A stretch of 64,000 nucleotides of DNA from Bartonella sp. HY038 (GCF_014117425.1 NZ_CP059725.1:1116001-1180000); one strand, 5' to 3'; shown: positions 8,688 through 16,955, counted from the first letter of the stretch. Numbers and translations: made by a program. Notes: generated by a model from the letters alone, not told the origin.

Positions 8688-10295
8688 ATGGCACAAAATC
8701 CAAATGCAATGCAAGAGCCAAGCATGGATGAGCTTCTCGCATCTATTCGTGAGATCATCGAAGAAAATACGGGACCTTCACCGAATAGAAATCCAAATAG
8801 GCAAGATGTAAATGCGCATGAGCCAGCTATTCCAGTACAGCGTAACGCTGTTGGTGAAAGCCAAACGCGAGTAAATCCAAATCCAGCATCTCCTTCTACA
8901 ATGCCACGTAACTTGCAAGGCGATGACCGTGCTTTAAGGCTTGATATTCAACAATATGGTGATGTCGGGAAGGTTAATTCTGAAGCGCCACCTGTACAAG
9001 ACGCCATGAATGCATTGGCTGCACGTATTGGTTTGCGCCATAATGAGGAAGGAGATGGGGCAGCTAATGACGGAATTGCACGTGATGATAGGCCGCATCT
9101 TCCACCACCGCCGGCAGCTATGGTTGTTAAATCCGCCCCTAGCGAAGGAGCTCCGCAAGCACAAGTTTCAAATCCTGCGCTTACACAAGCTCGTACCATG
9201 AACACAAGCCATAATGCAGGTAATGTTAACAGTTCTCCAGCACATATTAATAATACGCAAAACGTTATTAATAAGCCTATAAGCGCAGTTCAGGCACGGC
9301 ATCCCAATCCAGTAGATCAAACAGCACAATTTCAAGGGCAGCCAATGCAACAGCGTGCTGCTCCCATTCATGCACCAAATCAAGCTGCGCCTCAACCGCA
9401 TTTAGCTCCACAAACGCAAGTCGATCCGGTGCGTCAACGTGAAATGCCGCAAGTAAGACCCCTACCACAACAAAGGGAGGCATCCCAACAAAATGAAAGT
9501 GCTGTACGTAATCAACAAATGCAGTTGAATGCTGCTGCGCAGCAAAATGGCAATCGTCAAATGCCCCCTCAGCCGCGTGTTGCAAATCCAAATACACGCC
9601 CTAATCAGGTTGCTCCGCAAAATAATGTTACGCATAATGTAGGTGCTGAAAGACGTGCGCCGATTCAGCAACCCAATTTTAATGCAGAACCACATATTGA
9701 TGATAGGCGGGATTTGCGAGCAAGTTCGCAGCCATTGCCTCAAGAGGTGCATGCATCCAATGATCTAAATCCTAATCGTCGTCCTGTGTCGGCTAGTGTT
9801 AATCAGCCAAATATTGACGCTGTGCAAGATGAAAGGCAAATACTTGCGCAAGGACAATCCAGTAATTTAGCTGTACCTCAAGGCCAGTTAGATGTGCCTG
9901 ATGCCCCCCATAACGTACCGTTTCCACGTTCTGCGCCATCAAAGCCTCATTTTTTAAGTCAAGCTTTGCGATCAGCATTTATGAGTATTCCTGCCAAGGA
10001 TTCAGCTTTTCAAACGGCCTCATCTTTGCCGCAGGCGCCGCTTCGCCCACAAAGCGTATCGTCCAGAAGCACACAGCCAACGCGAGTTGAGCAGAAAGCT
10101 GCTGAAATGATAGAAGCAGAGGTAAAGCGTGAAATGGATAATATTGATAGGGCATTGGAAGCTGATTTTGAAAAATCAGCTGAAAACTTGTTACGGCCCT
10201 ATATTGCTAAATGGCTTGATGAGCACTTTAGTGAACTTTTTGAAAAAGTTTTGCGCGAAGAAATAAAGCGCGTTATCCAGGCACAGCTGCGTTAA
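8688..10295 (+). CDS. popZ: PopZ-like polar organizing protein (DUF2497) with a very long Pro/Gln/Asn linker
   Basis: PopZ forms a pole-localised condensate that anchors chromosome centromeres and cell-cycle regulators in alphaproteobacteria. The 535-residue protein has the short N-terminal client-binding helix (EPSMDELLASIREIIEEN, about 9-26). The conserved C-terminal oligomerisation helices (AEMIEAEVKREMDNIDRAL and NLLRPYIAKWLDEHFSELF, about 463-535) are also present. Between them lies about 430 residues of Pro, Gln, Asn and Ala-rich low-complexity sequence, far longer than the spacer in Caulobacter PopZ (whole protein 177 aa). The start at 8688 has an AGGTGGG ribosome site. A strong terminator follows. 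CpdR, a client-pathway regulator, is encoded 2.5 kb away. Confidence 0.85.
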   Translation: MAQNPNAMQEPSMDELLASIREIIEENTGPSPNRNPNRQDVNAHEPAIPVQRNAVGESQTRVNPNPASPSTMPRNLQGDDRALRLDIQQYGDVGKVNSEAPPVQDAMNALAARIGLRHNEEGDGAANDGIARDDRPHLPPPPAAMVVKSAPSEGAPQAQVSNPALTQARTMNTSHNAGNVNSSPAHINNTQNVINKPISAVQARHPNPVDQTAQFQGQPMQQRAAPIHAPNQAAPQPHLAPQTQVDPVRQREMPQVRPLPQQREASQQNESAVRNQQMQLNAAAQQNGNRQMPPQPRVANPNTRPNQVAPQNNVTHNVGAERRAPIQQPNFNAEPHIDDRRDLRASSQPLPQEVHASNDLNPNRRPVSASVNQPNIDAVQDERQILAQGQSSNLAVPQGQLDVPDAPHNVPFPRSAPSKPHFLSQALRSAFMSIPAKDSAFQTASSLPQAPLRPQSVSSRSTQPTRVEQKAAEMIEAEVKREMDNIDRALEADFEKSAENLLRPYIAKWLDEHFSELFEKVLREEIKRVIQAQLR

Positions 10296-10320
10296 GGCAA
10301 TTAAATAAGATTACATATTT

Positions 10321-10352
10321 AGCCATGTATTTCGTTAATACATGGCTTTTTA
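10321..10352 (+). terminator. Rho-independent terminator after popZ
   Basis: A perfect 11-base-pair inverted repeat (agccatgtatt/aatacatggct) with a five-base loop is followed by TTTTATTTG, starting 26 bases after the popZ stop codon. Confidence 0.85.
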
Positions 10353-10541
10353 TTTGTATTGTAATAATTTTTATTGTGGTGCCACTAATGTGACCTGATA
10401 TTTTAATATTAACCCTTGTTAGTTGCAAGACAGATATTTTTTCAGCAGATGAAATGTATAGATTTTATATTTGTCACAGCAAAAAAAACACTTGATTTTG
10501 TAATTTTTTTCTGTCAGCTATTTGAAATAGTATCCATATTA

Positions 10542-11282
10542 TTAATTAGGAAAATGTCCTATTCTCCATTCATAATAATTTTTAGCCGCAACTATAAAAA
10601 TCTCTTTTATGTGCTCGTTTTTAACTTTACAAGTTAAATTCGAAATAGCATCCCATAATTCAATGGCTAATTTTTTATCATCACCATTTAATTTAAAATA
10701 TCTATTGTCTGAATTAATATTTAAAAAGGCATCAAGTAACTCATAATCATCATCGTTAATGCTTTTTAAATAATTAGGCGCATCAATGGTTTCATTACAT
10801 AAATAGTTCAAAGGATTTTGGATGTACCATCCAATATACTTTTTATTTTTAATTATAAATCCAAAATCCTTAGTAAATAAAACAATATTTGCATTGGATA
10901 ATCCATGAGTTTCATTGAAACAGATCAAATATCTTTTTTGTTTATTCAAATATCGGAATTTTACTCGTGGGAAACAATTTATTTTGCCGCACATACTAAG
11001 AAAACCATGGTTTATAATGCCAGGTGTTTTTACTTTTTTTATACGATCAGGTGCAATGGACCGAATAGATGCGAAGCTATTGTCTTCAGCAAAGCATATT
11101 GTGTCATAAAAATCATCTAATCCGTCAATTGTACATATGTATGGTCTTTTAGAAGAAATAAAATCAACAAACGCCCCTGTTTCATCTAAGAAAAATCTTA
11201 ATTTAGCATGCGGAATAATTAAATTACTAGTTGTTGTAATTTTTATTCCGTCAACTATTTGAAACGTATCAATATTATTCAT
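10542..11282 (-). CDS. Orphan protein of unknown function in an AT-rich accessory pocket
   Basis: A 246-residue soluble protein that matches no family I know. It is rich in Ile, Asn, Lys, Asp and aromatic residues, with no signal peptide or membrane helix. Readable stretches include DETGAFVDFISSKRPYICTIDG near the N terminus, a Cys pair region (LSMCGKINCFPRV) near 125, and KNKKYIGWYIQNPLNYL near 170. The start is well supported by AAGG six bases upstream of the ATG. Its codon use is more AT-rich than the flanking popZ and cpdR genes, and it lies beside an IS6-family relic, so horizontal origin is likely. It is convergent with popZ. Confidence 0.6.
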   Translation of the reverse strand: MNNIDTFQIVDGIKITTTSNLIIPHAKLRFFLDETGAFVDFISSKRPYICTIDGLDDFYDTICFAEDNSFASIRSIAPDRIKKVKTPGIINHGFLSMCGKINCFPRVKFRYLNKQKRYLICFNETHGLSNANIVLFTKDFGFIIKNKKYIGWYIQNPLNYLCNETIDAPNYLKSINDDDYELLDAFLNINSDNRYFKLNGDDKKLAIELWDAISNLTCKVKNEHIKEIFIVAAKNYYEWRIGHFPN

Positions 11283-11430
11283 TTTTGGCCTTGTCGCTAA
11301 TATTATTTGTAATCTGTATTAACGCAAAAATATAAAATTTTGAAATGATGCTTGCTTATTTTAGGAAGGCATAGATGCTAGAAAGATTAAAGAATAAATT
11401 ATTTCAGCATATAAGGGGGGGTTGGGCAAG

Positions 11431-11712
11431 GGATGATTTTAAAGGGCGCCACTTTGATACAATCATCATTATTCTAGCTATCAACTGATATCTTAGCTAC
11501 TGCTTAAGCCATCGGTTATTGAAGAGCTGTTATTAGGCGTGGCATCAAGGTTGATCATAGCACATACAACCGTTCGATTTTTATTGTCTTTTAACCGACT
11601 TAACTTTGCTATAACGAGCACTATGGCCAATGCAAAACCATAAAGTGCTTAAGCGCATCTACTGAGGCCAGTATGGATCATCTACAGAGCGAGTAGACCT
11701 TAAAGTGGTAAA
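11431..11712 (+). pseudogene. Remnant of an IS6/IS26-family transposase gene
   Basis: The plus strand reads DDFKGRHFDTIIIILAIN, then a stop, then YLSYCLSHR. After a frameshift it continues with RGIKVDHSTYNRS. These follow the N-terminal pattern of IS6-family DDE transposases (FKGRHF......WAVRWY..Y.IS.R.L.E...ERG..VDH.T.YRW). A further short match, VWIIYRAS, near 11670-11700 resembles the WxYLYRAVD block around the first catalytic Asp. Multiple stops and frameshifts show it is dead. I could not find the catalytic C-terminal half or terminal inverted repeats in the decayed sequence up to 12.1 kb. Confidence 0.55.
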
Positions 11713-12108
11713 TCCATCCATTGTGAGTTGATCGAAGCCTGCGCGCTTTCTGACCGGTAAGATGTAGATTTGGCAGGGCATTTTTAGCGTGCACTATTTA
11801 TATATATTGGCGCAGTCAAAGGAGGCTTGGATATAAGTTTTTTCATAATGTCTAAAGCTATGGTTACTGAAAGTTTCAAGCGGCAAAGAGAACGTTTGTC
11901 TTATGATAATCATCAATGGCTATGAATATTTCTACATCTCTCATTATTATTTACAAAATAGGCTGATAAGAAAGGCTTGCTACAGAAAATATAGACAAGC
12001 TAAGCCGCTATAAGAATTAGCATTCTTAGCCCAAATAGTTCTACAACTTGGCCAATTGTTTTATAAAAACAGATTATTTTAATAAGTAATGAGGAGGATT
12101 TAATCAAA
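11713..12108. other. Decayed sequence between the IS relic and tRNA-Val
   Basis: About 400 bases with short frames only. It is probably the continuation of the IS6-family relic and flanking debris, but I cannot align it to any family with confidence. Confidence 0.35.
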
Positions 12109-12183
12109 TGGTGGGCGTGACAGGGATTGAACCTGTGACCCCTACAATGTCAATGTAGTGCTCTCCCGCTGAGCTACACGCCC
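12109..12183 (-). tRNA. tRNA-Val (anticodon GAC)
   Basis: The reverse complement gives a complete 75-base cloverleaf: acceptor stem GGGCGTG, D arm AGCTCAGCGGGAGAGC, anticodon stem CTACA/TGTAG around a loop with GAC, T arm ACAGGTTCAATCCCTGT, and encoded CCA. The IS relic lies beside its 3' end. Confidence 0.95.
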
Positions 12184-12382
12184 ATTTGATGTCGCGTCAT
12201 AGACCATATTAGTGTCTTGCAGTCAATGGTATTTTTAGCAAAATTAGTTTATTTTTTAAATATTTTGTAATTGTGGATAAAGTTGCCCAGTGTTTAGATT
12301 ATTAGTGTTTAGGTTCTTGGGGCTGAGGTTCTAGGCTTCTGTTTTTTAGGAAATTGCGCAAGAGTAATATCGGGGTGGGACA

Positions 12383-12838
12383 ATGTATATAAAAAAGAAC
12401 GGCAAATATTCATTCGCATTCTTTTTAGATTATGATGATGTATTTGATGTTTATAATGGCTTTGCCAAAATGGATAATTTTGAAATTGTTGGTTTGATAA
12501 ATATTAAAAATAAACAGCAAACCAAAAATATTTGCTTTTTCTATGAAGAAGGCGAGGGGGATTTTCGTTGTGAAAACCAAGATAATCAACTTGCCATTAT
12601 TTATAGCGATATTGAGGCTGAGAATTACCTAGGGTTCATTGATAATATAAAACAGCATGAAGATGGATTATTTTTGGCTTTGAGTTCAACTCTATTGTTT
12701 ATAAGGGAAAACAATATTCGTGTAGTATGCATCCTAAAGTTATTTTATTATGAGAAAATGCTATTTAAATGTTTAGAACGCATAAAAAGCCATGCAAGGT
12801 TTTGCATAGCTAAATATTTTACATATTTAATATCCTAA
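12383..12838 (+). CDS. Unknown protein, possibly an Imm51-like immunity protein
   Basis: A 151-residue protein of uncertain family. The N-terminal segment KYSFAFFLDYDDVFDVYNGF resembles the start of Imm51-type immunity proteins of polymorphic toxin systems, which often open with a beta strand followed by a D-Y-x-D-V-F-D-V motif. The middle (EEGEGDFRCENQDNQLAIIYSD) could be the matching second half. The last 40 residues turn hydrophobic and basic and look unlike the family, so the 3' end may have shifted frame. A GGTGGGACA ribosome site precedes the ATG. No toxin gene is next to it. The resemblance is weak and by eye only. Confidence 0.5.
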   Translation: MYIKKNGKYSFAFFLDYDDVFDVYNGFAKMDNFEIVGLINIKNKQQTKNICFFYEEGEGDFRCENQDNQLAIIYSDIEAENYLGFIDNIKQHEDGLFLALSSTLLFIRENNIRVVCILKLFYYEKMLFKCLERIKSHARFCIAKYFTYLIS

Positions 12839-12849
12839 AATGGCTATTT

Positions 12850-13212
12850 TTACGCCGCGATTAGCATTTTTTGCACTTCGCTTACCAATTCACGCAAGTG
12901 AAAGGGTTTGGACAAAATACGCGCATCACTTGGTGCTTGCGAATCTGCATTAAGCGCGACTGCGGCAAAGCCAGTAATAAACATTACTTTAAGATCTGGA
13001 TCAATCTCTGTTGCACGGCGTGCAAGTTCAATACCATCCATTTCAGGCATGACAATATCGGTTAAAAGTAGCTCAAACGGCTCTTCCTGTAAACGCTCAT
13101 AAGCGCTAACACCATTATCAAAATCGGTTACTTCATAACCTGCCCGTTCTAGCGCTTTGGCTAAAAAGCGGCGCATATCATTATCGTCTTCAGCAAGAAG
13201 AATACGTTTCAT
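12850..13212 (-). CDS. cpdR: Single-domain response regulator CpdR
   Basis: A stand-alone receiver domain of 120 residues. In Caulobacter and relatives, unphosphorylated CpdR brings ClpXP to the cell pole and primes it to degrade cell-cycle proteins; the CckA-ChpT relay phosphorylates and inactivates it. The receiver signature is complete: acidic pair in LLAEDDND, phospho-acceptor Asp in LLLTDIVMPEMDG (residue 52), Thr in MFITGFAAVA and Lys in LSKPFHLREL. The ATG at 13212 is chosen because AGG lies just upstream and the family starts MKRILLAEDD; a TTG four codons earlier is less likely. It is divergent from the formylglutamate amidohydrolase gene, a conserved neighbour in Hyphomicrobiales. 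Confidence 0.93.
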   Translation of the reverse strand: MKRILLAEDDNDMRRFLAKALERAGYEVTDFDNGVSAYERLQEEPFELLLTDIVMPEMDGIELARRATEIDPDLKVMFITGFAAVALNADSQAPSDARILSKPFHLRELVSEVQKMLIAA

Positions 13213-13752
13213 CGACCTATCCAAATTTTAATTAAAGCCGTTATTTAAGGTGTGACCCTATTTGAGAATCGATAATAGCAAGTCTTGGTAAAAAGGAAAT
13301 AAAGAGATTTAATCCTCTTCATTCTTGGTTAATACCAACAGGCTGTTATCTTAACCAGGCGTGTCTTGCTTGCTTTTTTAGCAGCATTCTAATAAGGGCA
13401 AGATTTGTCATGGTTGGATAAATATCGGCTTATTTTTCCTTGTAAATCTTATAAGCCTATCATAACATTATATCCATTAATTTTTAAATAAACAAAAAAA
13501 TAGCTGTTGAAAAATCCTTTTTATTTCAATCTATTGGTTTTATTTGTTAAAGTAATTTTATTAAAGCTGCGGTTAGGATCAATAGATTTTGGAGAGAGTA
13601 ACGTGTGATTGATTTGCTCCTTCAAGCTTGATGATAAAAGATATTGCTTGGGCAGTGCCTGATGTCATTGCATATAAATATTGAAAATTATACTGTTAAT
13701 TAATAGCGCTTAATCTCGTAGTTTAAATTGGGTAATGTGGGATAGCAGATAA
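13213..13752. other. Divergent intergenic region between cpdR and the amidohydrolase gene
   Basis: About 540 bases, AT-rich, no gene on either strand that I can support. It must carry the promoters for both divergent genes; I see no clear operator or structured RNA. Confidence 0.5.
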
Positions 13753-14643
13753 ATGGCTGCAAATATTGATTTTGGTGGGCAACTTCCCTTTCGGATTATG
13801 CGTCCGCATAACCAAACTGTTCCATTTTTTTTCAATTCACCTCATTCGGGGCGGCAATATCCCGCGTCATTTTTGCAAATGAGCCGTCTTAATGATTTTG
13901 ATATCCGGTTATCTGAAGATCGTTATGTTGATTTAATTTTTGGTTCTGTGCCGCAGTTTGGTGCGCCGCTCATGCTGGCTGATTTTCCGCGTGCCTATCT
14001 TGATGTGAATAGAGAACCTTTTGAGCTTGATCATCAAATGTTTGAAGAAGCATTACCAAATTTTGTACCAAAACCTTCTCCGCGTGTTTTAGCCGGGCTT
14101 GGTAGTGTTCCTAAAATTGTAGCTCAGGGTAAAAATATCTATGCTGGACGTATTTCAGCCAAAGCTGCTTTAAATCGTATTGAGCATATTTATCAGCCCT
14201 ATCACACTTGTCTTGATTTTGAATTGCAACAGATAAAAGCGCAATTTGGCTATGCAGTTTTGATAGATTGCCATTCCATGCCTGGGCAATTGAAATTTTT
14301 TCAAGGAACACGCCAACCCGATTTTGTTCTTGGTGATGTTTATGGCCGTTCCTGCGCTTCACAGCTTAGTCGCCTTGCAGCGCAGCTATTAAGCGAAATG
14401 GGCTATTACGTCCAATGTAATCAGCCTTATGCTGGAGGCTTTATAACCATGAATTATGGGCGGCCTTTGCATATGTTCCACGCTTTACAAATTGAAATCA
14501 ATCGCGATCTTTATCTTGATCCAGAGACTTTGGAGCCTGATAGTGGTTTTGATGCTTTAAAGAAAAATATGTCATTTTTTGTAGAGCAATTGGTACAATT
14601 GTCACACAGTGCTTTTATCTTGCAGCAAGATGCAGCAGAATAG
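13753..14643 (+). CDS. N-formylglutamate amidohydrolase family protein
   Basis: A zinc-dependent hydrolase of the formylglutamate amidohydrolase family, 296 residues. The type enzyme cleaves N-formyl-L-glutamate to formate and glutamate at the end of one histidine degradation route. Family blocks are visible: FFNSPHSGRQYP (about 26-37), LSEDRYVDLIF, DFPRAYLDVNREPFELD, VLIDCHSMPG (about 172-181) with the His likely binding metal, and LQIEINRDLYLD. No other hut genes are present, so the substrate here may be another N-formyl amino acid. It is followed by hisN on the same strand after 255 bases containing a hairpin, so the two may be separately transcribed. Confidence 0.85.
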   Translation: MAANIDFGGQLPFRIMRPHNQTVPFFFNSPHSGRQYPASFLQMSRLNDFDIRLSEDRYVDLIFGSVPQFGAPLMLADFPRAYLDVNREPFELDHQMFEEALPNFVPKPSPRVLAGLGSVPKIVAQGKNIYAGRISAKAALNRIEHIYQPYHTCLDFELQQIKAQFGYAVLIDCHSMPGQLKFFQGTRQPDFVLGDVYGRSCASQLSRLAAQLLSEMGYYVQCNQPYAGGFITMNYGRPLHMFHALQIEINRDLYLDPETLEPDSGFDALKKNMSFFVEQLVQLSHSAFILQQDAAE

Positions 14644-14717
14644 TATTTTTTCTTTTTAATTTTAGGCTAGTTAATTAAAAAATATTTTGAATAATGGATG
14701 GCTATAAAATAAAAGGA

Positions 14718-14740
14718 CCGCATACTTAAAAAGTATGCGG
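14718..14740. terminator. Hairpin between the amidohydrolase gene and hisN
   Basis: A perfect ten-base-pair inverted repeat (ccgcatactt/aagtatgcgg) with a three-base loop lies 75 bases after the amidohydrolase stop codon. The plus strand lacks a T-run after it, so termination is uncertain; it may stabilise the transcript end. Confidence 0.45.
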
Positions 14741-14898
14741 CCAAGTTTATCTAGGTAGCAATGAAACATTGCTTAACCAAGAATTAAAATAATTTGGCCG
14801 TAAGGTCAATGCAATTTGACCAAAAAAATGACATAAAATACTAATCGATTAAAAAATATTCTATTTTTATGTAAATAAGGCGTGTAAGGGGACTAATT

Positions 14899-15684
14899 AT
14901 GTCGGCATTTTATGATGAAACATTTTTCTGTAAGTTAAATGAGATAGCTGCGAGTCAGTCCTTACCGCTTTTTCGACAAGCCTTGACTGTAAATAATAAA
15001 GAAGTTGATGGTTTTGATCCAGTCACAATGGCAGATCAGCAGACTGAAGCCGCATTGCGAGCATTTTTACAACAAAATAGACCACAAGACGGTATTTTGG
15101 GTGAAGAGGGTGGCATTGAAGGTGGAGAGCGTGAATTTGTTTGGGTGATTGATCCAATTGATGGCACCAGGGCTTTTATTTCAGGTTTGCCGGTTTGGGG
15201 TACGCTTGTTGGATTATTGCATAAGGGGGATGCTATCGCTGGCATGATGGCCCAACCATTCACGGGTGAGTTGTTCTTTGCCAATGATGAGGGAAGTTTT
15301 TTACGTCATAATGGCTCAACCCAGATGATAAAATGTCGTGATACTACTCATATTAAAGATGCAACGCTTTTTTCAACCGCGCCGCAATTATTGAAAGGTA
15401 AGGAGGGGGAGTCTTTTGCATGTTTAGAGGAAAAGGCTCAATTGACCCGGTTTGGTACCGATTGTTATGCTTTTGCGATGTTAGCTGCTGGCTTTGTTGA
15501 CCTTGTGGTAGAGGTTGGATTAAAACCTTATGATATTGTTGCGCTTATTCCGATTATTGAAAAGGCTGGTGGCGTGATTAGTCGTTGGGATGGCGGAAGG
15601 GCAGAGGAAGCAGGTAACATAGTTGCGGCGGCCACGCCCCAATTGCATGAAAAAGCAATGGAAATTTTAGCCAAAGCCATTTAA
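14899..15684 (+). CDS. hisN: Histidinol-phosphatase, inositol-monophosphatase type
   Basis: Dephosphorylates histidinol phosphate to histidinol, the eighth step of histidine synthesis. This is the IMPase-fold form found in alphaproteobacteria and actinobacteria. In the 261-residue protein, the metal-binding motif 1 reads VWVIDPIDGTRAFISGLPVWG (about 81-100), preceded by the GEEGG segment whose Glu also binds Mg2+. Near 205-220 the KPYDIVALIPIIEKAGGVI segment holds the second family motif. DPVTMADQQTE near 40 is also family-typical. A related sugar phosphatase is possible, but the length and motif wording fit HisN. The stop is close to the convergent hydrolase gene. Confidence 0.88.
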   Translation: MSAFYDETFFCKLNEIAASQSLPLFRQALTVNNKEVDGFDPVTMADQQTEAALRAFLQQNRPQDGILGEEGGIEGGEREFVWVIDPIDGTRAFISGLPVWGTLVGLLHKGDAIAGMMAQPFTGELFFANDEGSFLRHNGSTQMIKCRDTTHIKDATLFSTAPQLLKGKEGESFACLEEKAQLTRFGTDCYAFAMLAAGFVDLVVEVGLKPYDIVALIPIIEKAGGVISRWDGGRAEEAGNIVAAATPQLHEKAMEILAKAI

Positions 15685-15714
15685 GTTTGGAAATGGTTTG
15701 CTCACCAATATAGC

Positions 15715-16704
15715 TTATTGTGCCGTAATTTTTAGCATTGTGTCACCACTATCAATCGAATTGGTAGCGGCAATGCTATTGTACGATTTATTCTTTTGCT
15801 TAAAATTGGGCATAAAGGATGAACCTGGTATAAAGGCTGAAAATCCTTGCCAGAATTGCCTTGTAAACTTTTCTTCACTTGCCAAAATATCATGGGGCGC
15901 GCCGCGCAAATCAATCAATTGTGCCATTCGTAATCTAGAAACAAATTCGCGGTTTTTGGGCGAACTGCTAAAATTATCTTGATTAGGCTGATAGACGAGA
16001 GTTGGAATGGTCATATTGTCGATATAATGGCTTGAACCAATATAGCCTATGGCATCAAGCATAGTAGAATACCAGCCAAGGCTTGGGTACGCGCGTTTAT
16101 TGTTATGTATAATAGCAGTACTATCTTCGCTATCTGGAGCTTCTGGTAGTTCTTTGGTTAATAATAAAGGTCGTGTTGTTCTAATACGCCCCAATCCGCT
16201 ATCGCTTAATATGCGGCAAAATTTATGAAAAAAACCATTATTGCTGTGATTGCTAGGTGTTAATGGTGGAGAAACAAGAATTTGTCGTCTGATTTTGCCG
16301 GCAAATAAATCATGAGCCGTAAGCGCAATGATTGCTCCCATATCATCACCTAGAATATAGTAGGGGGCCGGTAAGCTTTCTAAAATAATTCTGGTAAATA
16401 ATATATCAAGGTCGTCAATAAATCTGCGATAATCCTTGACATGACCGCCCCATTTGTCGCCGCGCAATTTATCTGATTTTCCTTGGCCGATAAAATCAGG
16501 GCAGATAGTAAAAAAGCCACGCACTGCCAATTTGTGAATAGATGATTGATAGTCTTCAACCTGTTTGCCATAGCCCTGCAAAAGCAAGATCGTTCCATTT
16601 GGTACGCTGCTTTGTGGCTTGGAAATGATATAACGCATTGATAGGTTTTTGCGCACCATTATGTAGTCTGTTTTACTATCAATTGCCGATATTGTTTCAA
16701 TCAT
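15715..16704 (-). CDS. Alpha/beta hydrolase with Asp in the nucleophile position
   Basis: A lysophospholipase-like (PldB/COG2267-type) alpha/beta hydrolase of 329 residues. The oxyanion region reads LLLQGYGKQVEDY, and a conserved block FTICPDFIGQGKSDK follows. At the nucleophile elbow, where PldB relatives have G-x-S-x-G, this protein has GDDMG (Asp at about 121). An Asp nucleophile occurs in dehalogenases and epoxide hydrolases, so activity of a different kind is possible, or the protein may be inactive. A candidate catalytic His is in LRGAPHDILASEEKF and a candidate acid in QPNQDNFSS. The C-terminal 40 residues are polar and unlike the core. The ATG at 16704 is preferred over an in-frame TTG. 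Confidence 0.8.
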   Translation of the reverse strand: MIETISAIDSKTDYIMVRKNLSMRYIISKPQSSVPNGTILLLQGYGKQVEDYQSSIHKLAVRGFFTICPDFIGQGKSDKLRGDKWGGHVKDYRRFIDDLDILFTRIILESLPAPYYILGDDMGAIIALTAHDLFAGKIRRQILVSPPLTPSNHSNNGFFHKFCRILSDSGLGRIRTTRPLLLTKELPEAPDSEDSTAIIHNNKRAYPSLGWYSTMLDAIGYIGSSHYIDNMTIPTLVYQPNQDNFSSSPKNREFVSRLRMAQLIDLRGAPHDILASEEKFTRQFWQGFSAFIPGSSFMPNFKQKNKSYNSIAATNSIDSGDTMLKITAQ

Positions 16705-16824
16705 TATCAATCACATTGCTTAAGGTTTTAATAAGTAACCAAGGCGGTTATGGCATTAAAATTTTTCATTAATAGACTAAACTGCTTTGGCTATTAAATG
16801 GTTAAAATAATTTTATTTATAAAT

Positions 16825-16853
16825 CTTGAAAACCAGTATTTCTCTACCCACAT
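16825..16853 (+). promoter_or_regulatory. Candidate RpoH (sigma-32) heat-shock promoter of hspA
   Basis: CTTGAAA at 16825-16831 and CCCACAT at 16847-16853, separated by 15 bases, resemble the sigma-32 consensus (CTTGAAA, 11-16 bases, CCCCAT). The site lies about 100 bases upstream of the hspA start, leaving room for the thermometer leader. Confidence 0.5.
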
Positions 16854-16889
16854 GGTAAATGTGACCGCCACTATTGGGGTTACGTGCAA

Positions 16890-16955
16890 ATAAAAATCGC
16901 CCATTGTGGGATTTTAGTCTTGCAAATTCATGTTGCTCTAAAGGAGGGCATAATT
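16890..16955 (+). ncRNA. ROSE-type RNA thermometer in the hspA leader
   Basis: The start-proximal hairpin pairs 16930-16939 (ATGTTGCTCT) with 16943-16951 (GGAGGGCAT), sequestering the ribosome site. It has a single bulged G at 16935 and a three-base AAA loop, with G-T pairs near the middle. This is the diagnostic ROSE architecture, including the TTGCT motif opposite the Shine-Dalgarno sequence. An upstream hairpin pairs AAAAT...CCCA with TGGG...ATTTT at about 16896-16915. At high temperature the stem would melt and allow translation of the small heat-shock protein. The family is well known in rhizobial heat-shock genes; the fold here is hand-drawn. Confidence 0.8.

Noticed and set aside
10416..10637. 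Plus-strand open frame of 73 codons
   Set aside because: Phe/Ile-rich translation of AT-rich DNA, overlapping the better-supported minus-strand gene at 10542.
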